NCBI RefSeq assembly: GCF_001273775.1
Contig: NZ_CP011801.1
Location: 4,132,001 to 4,196,000 of the forward strand
Reading direction: 5' to 3'
Source of the DNA: Nitrospira moscoviensis
Lineage (GTDB): Bacteria > Nitrospirota > Nitrospiria > Nitrospirales > Nitrospiraceae
DNA: 64,000 nt
Shown: in pieces, positions 58,711 to 64,000 of the stretch
Numbering within the stretch: position 1 is the first letter of the stretch
Layout of the letters: every line of letters begins with the position of its first letter
Program-made: the position numbers and the translations under genes
Notes under the pieces: model-generated
Seen by the model: only the letters and a program-made list of their open reading frames with translations
Told to the model about the DNA's origin: nothing
The model's database searches: none

Positions 58711-60507
58711 TTATTTCATCGCCACGGCTCGCACTTGTCGATAGGTGGTGAGACCTTGAAGCACTTTCTGAATGCCGTCCTGCACTAAAGTGACCATTCC
58801 TTGACGCCTCGCTAACTCCAGAGTCTCGGCCGTTCGGGCTTTGGATTGAATGAAGTTCTTGATCTCTTCCGTTCCGGCCAAAAGTTCATGAATAGCCACG
58901 CGGCCCTTGAATCCGGTGTTATTACAAGCATCGCAACCGCATCCGCGATAAAGCATGAAGTCTGCTGTGTAACTGATACCAAGCCCGTCCCAGTCTTGCA
59001 CTCCATAGCCTTGCATTAACTCCTCATATTCCTGGCGTGTGGGATGATAGGCTTCTTTGCAATGTTCGCAGATGCGCTTGCAGAGGCGCTGCGCGAGGAC
59101 GCCGAGCATCGCGTCGGCGAAATTGAAGGAGTCGCAACCCATATCAAGGAGTCGCGTCACGGTTTCCACCGCACTGTTCGTATGGAGGGTGCTCATCACG
59201 AGATGGCCCGTGAGGGAAGCTTCGATGGCGACGTCGGCGGTCTCCTTGTCCCGCATCTCGCCGATCATGATGACATCCGGGTCCGCGCGGAGGAAGGACC
59301 GCATCGCAGCGGCAAAAGTCAAACCGATTTTCGGATGGACTTGGACTTGTCGGAGCCCCTCTTGGGTAATTTCGATCGGATCTTCTGCTGTCCAGATCTT
59401 TCGTTCGTCCGTATTGATGTGCTTCAGCATGGCATGCAAGGTGGTGGTCTTGCCGGAACCGGTCGGCCCGACGCACAAGATCATTCCATATGGTTTCTCT
59501 GCCAGCGCCTTGATTGTGTCCAGGACTCCGGGTGAGAAATCCATGTCGTCCAATATCATGCCGCCCTTGTTGGTGAGCAATCGCATCACCACGTCCTCGT
59601 TCGCGCCGGCCGTCGGCAGGGTAGCTACCCGCAGCTCGATTTCCTCCCCCTCCGGCAGCGTATAGCGGATCTTTCCGTCCTGGGGCTTCCGGCGCTCGGC
59701 AATATCCAGGTGGGCCATGATCTTGATGCGCGAGACGATGGCGCGGCGATAGGCCGCGGGGATTTTCATGTACGTTGAACAGGAGCCATCTATCCGAAAC
59801 CGCACGGCTGTCTCTTTCCGCCCGGAGTAGGGTTCAATGTGCACATCAGAGGCGCCGAGGCGGTGCGCGTCGGCGATGATTTGGCTGGCCAGCCGCACGA
59901 TGGCCGAGTCGTTCTCGTCGATGTGGGAGGCTTCCGCCTCGCCGGCCCGCTCCAACGCGGCCTCGGTAACCAACTCGCCGATGATCGCCGCGATCGAGCC
60001 GGTTTTGAGCTGCCGAGTCGCCGCGGTGAGAAACTGATCGATGTCGCACCGCAGGGCGATCCCCATTCGAATGACGCTGCCGGGGAACGCCCGCCGGATG
60101 TCCGATTGTTTTTCGACGTCATGCGGATCGTTCATCACAACATGGATGCCATCTCCTTCGCGTCTTAACGGCATCCAGGCGTTTCTTCTGAAATAATCGA
60201 GGCTCAGATTTTTCAGTAGCGCTGGATCCGTGACGGTTCGCTCATGATACGGAATGTACGGATAGCCGTAGTGTTCGCTGAGCGCGGCCCCTAATTCGGC
60301 CTTCGGCACGTGGTACTGGTTCAGCAAGATGCTCTCGATGTCTCTTTGGCAGGACGAGGCCTCCACCGCCGCTGCTTCGAGATCCATCCGGCTGACAAGG
60401 CCCTTCAGCACGAGACGATTGAGCCTCATATGCTCGCGATGGAGCTTGGACCGGTGCGGGCTCCGGCTCAGCTCGTGTTGCTCTTCGATGCCGCTCAATC
60501 CCGTCAT
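58711..60507 (-). CDS. pilB: PilB/GspE-type pilus assembly ATPase
   Basis: A 598-residue AAA-type secretion ATPase with an N-terminal MshEN domain (about 30-170). Walker A is VGPTGSGKTTTLHAM, the Asp and His boxes are DPIEITQ and STLHTNS, and Walker B is DVIMIGEMRD. The tetracysteine zinc motif is in CKRICEHC and CGCDAC. It powers pilus extension. AGGAGGA precedes the ATG. It is placed between the two minor-pilin sets; no pilC or pilT is in this window. Confidence 0.92.
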   Translation of the reverse strand: MTGLSGIEEQHELSRSPHRSKLHREHMRLNRLVLKGLVSRMDLEAAAVEASSCQRDIESILLNQYHVPKAELGAALSEHYGYPYIPYHERTVTDPALLKNLSLDYFRRNAWMPLRREGDGIHVVMNDPHDVEKQSDIRRAFPGSVIRMGIALRCDIDQFLTAATRQLKTGSIAAIIGELVTEAALERAGEAEASHIDENDSAIVRLASQIIADAHRLGASDVHIEPYSGRKETAVRFRIDGSCSTYMKIPAAYRRAIVSRIKIMAHLDIAERRKPQDGKIRYTLPEGEEIELRVATLPTAGANEDVVMRLLTNKGGMILDDMDFSPGVLDTIKALAEKPYGMILCVGPTGSGKTTTLHAMLKHINTDERKIWTAEDPIEITQEGLRQVQVHPKIGLTFAAAMRSFLRADPDVIMIGEMRDKETADVAIEASLTGHLVMSTLHTNSAVETVTRLLDMGCDSFNFADAMLGVLAQRLCKRICEHCKEAYHPTRQEYEELMQGYGVQDWDGLGISYTADFMLYRGCGCDACNNTGFKGRVAIHELLAGTEEIKNFIQSKARTAETLELARRQGMVTLVQDGIQKVLQGLTTYRQVRAVAMK

Positions 60508-60532
60508 GCTGATCCTCCTGGTAGATTGGAAC

Positions 60533-61963
60533 TCAATACCGAGCCATCCACGTGCCGGGCGCCGGATACACCACTGGCAGGCCCTTATACAGACCTTGCC
60601 CGTAATCGTGGTTGTACCAAACCTCCAGCGAGCTTCCCGTTCCGCCAGAGGTAATCGTCCCCTCTGTCGTCACCGCTCCGAACAGCCGGACCTTACCAGA
60701 GACGGTGATATTGCCTGCGGCGTACACTAGACCGTTCATCTGTATGCCGGACAGCTGGACCGGCACTCTGATCATGGCGCCGTCCTGAGACTGTTGGGGC
60801 GGGCTGAGCACCGACAGACTCTGGCCTGCTGCCGTCGGTGCCAACACCACATGACCCTGGACGACGACCGCTGCCTCCAAATACGGAGCGCGTATCGTGA
60901 CGGTGCCCATGTTATCGGCGCGGGGAGCTGTTTGATCCAGCGTATCGATGAAGATCAGCCCGCGATGATCACCGACCGACTGAGAGCGAAACACGTCATC
61001 TTGAGCCACGCCGTGGCCTGGAATAATGATCCCCTTCGGGTACAAGAGGCCTTCCCGATCGATGGCAAAATAGCTCCCATGCCGCTTGGCAATCCGCTTG
61101 AGTTCTTCGTACGGCCATAGATCCATGTGCACTCCTGGGAGAGGATTTTGTTTCAGGTGTGTATTGGGCGGAAGCTGGGCCTGTGGATTTGAAGATGGAT
61201 GCGTGAGATGAAGGTCCTCTCCGATCCAAGCCTCCATCCAGCGATCTTCGCGCGCGGTTTCGTCATAGGGACGACCGCTCACCGGTGCCAGCAATGTCTT
61301 GGTCGGAATCTCATTGCCTGTGGTGAGGACGAGCCTTCCGTTTACCTTGAGATCTCCCCAATGGACGGCAACGGCAGATTCCTCGCCGGCTTGCTGAAAG
61401 CCGAGATCCCGCCCCACTTGGATCGCGGCCCGTAACGGAGGGACGTCGAGCGCGCCGAGTTGGAGCCGTATAGATTGGAGGGAACGGCTGCCCTTGACCG
61501 TCACCGTGGCATCCACTGTGGCGAGAAGTCCCGGCCTGGACGGCCCATACACTTTCAGTTCTTTGACGCTCCCCAGATCGTCCAGCGAGGCGAAAAAGCC
61601 GCTCGCGAGTCCGGTGAACTGGCTTTCGTCGAAGGCAAGATCCGGATGGTCCGCGGTCCCGACGAACTGCGAGCGACCGGCTGGGTCAAAAAACGAGGCC
61701 GCTCCGCCCGCGTTGCGGTTCCGTTTCGCCATCACCGTCGCGACTGCCGGAGAGGCCGGTTGATTGCCGTGAAACCAGCCGACCACCGCGTCGGCTGCGG
61801 CATCCGCAAGTTGCTGGGCGACGGCGGCGTCTCTCCCGGCCGCGGCGCTTACGGACTCCTGGCCCGCGAGGTTCAGAAGCGTCGCCCCCAGCAGAGCCAG
61901 GATCAGCATAATCATCAGCGCGCCGAGAAGCGCCACCCCTTGTTCATTGCTTCGGTCCCTCAT
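60533..61963 (-). CDS. Long PilX-like pilus assembly protein (set B)
   Basis: A 476-residue protein with an N-terminal PilX helix (EQGVALLGALMIMLILALLG) and an unusually long C-terminal domain, more than twice the size of set A's PilX-like protein. The last 130 residues contain beta-helix-like repeats (VVQGHVVLAP, ITVSGKVRLFGAVTTEGTI). GGAGGAG precedes the ATG at 61963, which fixes the start; the much longer open frame upstream overlaps the next gene. Confidence 0.8.
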   Translation of the reverse strand: MRDRSNEQGVALLGALMIMLILALLGATLLNLAGQESVSAAAGRDAAVAQQLADAAADAVVGWFHGNQPASPAVATVMAKRNRNAGGAASFFDPAGRSQFVGTADHPDLAFDESQFTGLASGFFASLDDLGSVKELKVYGPSRPGLLATVDATVTVKGSRSLQSIRLQLGALDVPPLRAAIQVGRDLGFQQAGEESAVAVHWGDLKVNGRLVLTTGNEIPTKTLLAPVSGRPYDETAREDRWMEAWIGEDLHLTHPSSNPQAQLPPNTHLKQNPLPGVHMDLWPYEELKRIAKRHGSYFAIDREGLLYPKGIIIPGHGVAQDDVFRSQSVGDHRGLIFIDTLDQTAPRADNMGTVTIRAPYLEAAVVVQGHVVLAPTAAGQSLSVLSPPQQSQDGAMIRVPVQLSGIQMNGLVYAAGNITVSGKVRLFGAVTTEGTITSGGTGSSLEVWYNHDYGQGLYKGLPVVYPAPGTWMARY

Positions 61964-61995
61964 AGCCCTGTCTCCTCCTTTGCCGTGCCCCGCGC

Positions 61996-62727
61996 CTACG
62001 ATCGCAGGCTGACCTCTCGAATGACCTTCGTCGTCGAGCGGGGTAGTATAATCGCGATGATGACGCGGCTCACTTCCGAGGGAGACTGCGCCGCATGCCC
62101 TCGCTTGTCCCAATAGGAAAACTCCATCGCCCGAAGGTCTTCGATGAGCGTGCTCGCCCCACCATCGACCATACGCATCAGCCGCAGGGTCCCGTCTTCT
62201 TCGCGCTTCGAGTAATAGGACACCCGATTCGTCACTTCCACGGAGGCCCCGGCCGGCATGGTGAGCCCCAGCGGCTCGACAAGCGACAGCTGCGATCGCT
62301 GGCCGGTCCGAGCCAGCCGATGGAGCTCGCATCGCTGCGCTCCGCAGACCGTCACAGACTTCCCGGCACCCCAGCCCCTGCCGTCTTGCACGGGAAGCGT
62401 AGACTGCCCCACCAGCACGACGCTCGTCGTCGTGGTGTGGAGGCCGCTGACGTTCGCAGAGAACGACAATTCATCGGACGCGATGTTTACAAGCGATTCA
62501 GCCGCGGCCAGGCGAGCCTCCTGCTCAAATACCTCCAGCCCCAGGCGAAGCTCTTGTTGCCCGGCAACGGCGCGATACTGCCGATTGGCATGGGCATTGA
62601 GCATGGTAAACGTGTCCCATGTCGCGGCCAGCACGATGGCTCCCGCGGTCAGGCTCACCAGCAGTTCCGTCAAACAGAAGCCGCGCGCATCGGTGATCCG
62701 GGCCGGTATGATATCCTGCGTCGTCAT
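61996..62727 (-). CDS. PilW-like minor pilin (set B)
   Basis: A 243-residue prepilin with leader ending ARG|FCLTELLVSLTAGAIVLAA (Phe+1, Glu+5). The mid part has VTVCGAQRCELHRL, a likely disulfide pair. It is shorter than the set A PilW-like protein. Its start overlaps the upstream stop by 4 bases. Confidence 0.82.
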   Translation of the reverse strand: MTTQDIIPARITDARGFCLTELLVSLTAGAIVLAATWDTFTMLNAHANRQYRAVAGQQELRLGLEVFEQEARLAAAESLVNIASDELSFSANVSGLHTTTTSVVLVGQSTLPVQDGRGWGAGKSVTVCGAQRCELHRLARTGQRSQLSLVEPLGLTMPAGASVEVTNRVSYYSKREEDGTLRLMRMVDGGASTLIEDLRAMEFSYWDKRGHAAQSPSEVSRVIIAIILPRSTTKVIREVSLRS

Positions 62728-63179
62728 CGCGGCCCCACATAGGAGGGGTTGGCCCGCAGCGTCGCCAAGCGAACGGTCTTCTGCCCGCTCGGGGCGGCGT
62801 AGGAAGCCACGGCTTCAATCTTCACGAGGGCCGCGGCGCTGAGCGGGCCACCGCGGTCAGCTTGGAGAGTCCACACGAGAGTCACGCCGTTCTGCTCGCG
62901 CATGGCGGAATACAGCCCGTCACCATTGTCTGTCATCAGGACCTCCGGGACTCCGTCATGATCGAGATCGTCCTCCAGCAGTGACTGCCACCGGACGGAG
63001 CGTTTAGCTTCCAACCTGGCTTGCGCGAGGGCCAGGGCTCTCGTGCTGAGGCCCCCTTGAGTGATGTGTCGGGACCCTACTTCTACCGCGCTCATCGTGC
63101 CCAAGAGCACGACTCCGGTAATCACCATCGCTATCATGACCTCGACAAGGCTGAATCCTTCCATGGATGCCGGCTTCAT
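62724..63179 (-). CDS. PilV-like minor pilin (set B)
   Basis: A 151-residue prepilin with a very short leader MKPASMEG|FSLVEVMIAMVITGVVLLG. The globular part has ALALAQARLEAKRSVRWQ, a common feature of PilV-like helices. It overlaps its neighbours by 4 bases on both sides, so the set B genes are translationally coupled. Confidence 0.83.
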   Translation of the reverse strand: MKPASMEGFSLVEVMIAMVITGVVLLGTMSAVEVGSRHITQGGLSTRALALAQARLEAKRSVRWQSLLEDDLDHDGVPEVLMTDNGDGLYSAMREQNGVTLVWTLQADRGGPLSAAALVKIEAVASYAAPSGQKTVRLATLRANPSYVGPR

Positions 63180-63622
63180 AGGATCGAGACCCGTCCGGTG
63201 AGACTCACCGTCAACTTACGCACATGACCCGCATGGTTGCGAACCTCAATGGTCGTCGCCGTGGCGGAGCGGCCGCTGGGGTGGAACAGGATCTCCGGCC
63301 CCGCAGTCGGCTCCGCAATCTCCACACCTTTGCCCTCGTAGCGATACAGGCGGGGCGGCCTCGTTTGGCTCGTCAATTCAGCGGAGATGAACCGCCGCTC
63401 TTGATCGAATACCAGGCGGACACGATCACGCGACGCGATCGCCAGTTGCCGTGCAAGGCGCAGCTCCGACGCAATCTCCTCGGTGACACATTGGAGCTCG
63501 GTGCGGGACTGCAACGGCAAAAAATGCGGTCCGGCCATTCCGGTAAGCATGCCGATGATGGCCACCACCACCATGATTTCCATCATTGTTTTTCCGTCCT
63601 GCTCCATGGGGACCTTTCTCAT
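63176..63622 (-). CDS. FimT/GspH-type minor pilin (set B)
   Basis: A 148-residue prepilin with leader MRKVPMEQDG|KTMMEIMVVVAIIGMLTG and the GspH pattern ELRLARQLAIASRDRVRLVF. Position +1 is Lys instead of Phe, which is unusual but tolerated by some prepilin peptidases; Glu+5 is present. An ATG at 63607 with AAAGG before it is an alternative start. It is first in the set B operon. Confidence 0.8.
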   Translation of the reverse strand: MRKVPMEQDGKTMMEIMVVVAIIGMLTGMAGPHFLPLQSRTELQCVTEEIASELRLARQLAIASRDRVRLVFDQERRFISAELTSQTRPPRLYRYEGKGVEIAEPTAGPEILFHPSGRSATATTIEVRNHAGHVRKLTVSLTGRVSIL

Positions 63623-63859
63623 TTCGCTTCACTCGACCAGCGGGATAGCGCTACATCAAAAGCCGTGCCTCCACATAATGACAGGAGCTACGCAGCAGGC
63701 CTGTCCACAAAATCCCCATAAACACGCGGGGGAACGGCAACAGATCGGCGTGTGAGAAGCGGACGCAGAGGTGGATGGAACGTTGAGACGGTTGTGCCCG
63801 AGGAGATACGAGAGCGTGAAGAAATGGATACAGAGAGCGCCCCGGGGAACGAGCCGGGC

Positions 63860-64000
63860 TTATCCGGTCAACAAGCCTTGGTACCAGTCAACAATCGATT
63901 GTCCGAAAAACAGAGCCACGAGGGCGCCGCACACCAGGAACGGCCCGAAAGGAATATAGTCCTCCCGCTTGATGATCCGGGCTGCGATGAGCGTGAGGCC
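63860..64000 (-). CDS. pilD: Prepilin peptidase PilD/GspO (5' part outside window)
   Basis: The minus strand is open from the right edge to TAA at 63862-63860 and gives 46 residues: ARIIKREDYIPFGPFLVCG and a final TM helix ALVALFFGQSIVDWYQG. This is the C-terminal end of the A24 aspartic peptidase family (IPFGPFL motif). The catalytic Asp residues are outside the window. It processes the prepilins encoded next to it. Confidence 0.88.
   Translation of the reverse strand, partial: GLTLIAARIIKREDYIPFGPFLVCGALVALFFGQSIVDWYQGLLTG

Overview
The window is a GC-rich, densely coded stretch of a Gram-negative bacterial chromosome. Outer-membrane proteins (a FadL-type channel, an alginate-export-type porin), lipid A-type sugar transfer genes, type IV pilus genes, Tat components and a ThrH-type phosphatase fit a member of the Nitrospirota, most likely Nitrospira or a close relative. 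That placement rests on the look of the proteins; there is no rRNA or other decisive marker here. No tRNA, rRNA, CRISPR array or complete insertion sequence was seen.

Layout. 1-8021 (minus): the end of an exopolysaccharide locus with an SGNH hydrolase, two GT4 glycosyltransferases, a methyltransferase, a MurJ/Wzx-type flippase, a Wzc-type tyrosine autokinase and a specialised NusG paralogue. 8452-19815: signalling and membrane lipids, with a NarL-type regulator, a fused histidine kinase/receiver/class III cyclase, a CFA synthase, a second CFA-like methyltransferase, a fatty acid desaturase, a cyclase/AAA/TPR regulator and a FadL channel, mostly in one co-directional minus-strand run. 20075-23370: a probable lysine-degradation operon. 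23451-30805: mixed housekeeping and accessory genes (RicT/PSP1, small ImmA/IrrE peptidase, EVE protein, YkgJ, ThrH, RecQ, an 11-residue-repeat coiled coil, a VapBC-type toxin-antitoxin pair). 31034-36343: porin, two TatA/B genes, a MidA-like methyltransferase and a secreted protein. 36446-38375: a promoter, a fluoride (crcB) riboswitch with a readable terminator/antiterminator, and an ABC-exporter-like gene with a degenerate ATPase. 38526-42855: ArnC-like, LABN and ArnT-like lipid-sugar genes and a PAP2 phosphatase. 42988-49691: a beta-propeller protein, an M1-like peptidase, a two-receiver protein, and ftsY-ybeY-phoH. 49747-64000 (minus): type IV pilus genes with PilY1, two separate minor-pilin sets around a PilB-type ATPase, and the end of prepilin peptidase.

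The strongest unexplained signals are two. First, a fluoride riboswitch appears to control an ABC-like protein that looks unable to hydrolyse ATP. Second, a dispersed family of heptamer arrays (GTGANNN) occurs only in intergenic gaps between 20.7 and 43 kb. The arrays follow gene stop codons on the coding strand and often form long hairpins. In one case the hairpin loop is replaced by a frameshifted four-helix-bundle (23S rRNA intervening-sequence protein) gene that interrupts the ArnC-LABN-ArnT operon, which suggests these repeats and that gene belong to one mobile-element family. A related octamer repeat lies in frame inside two coding regions.
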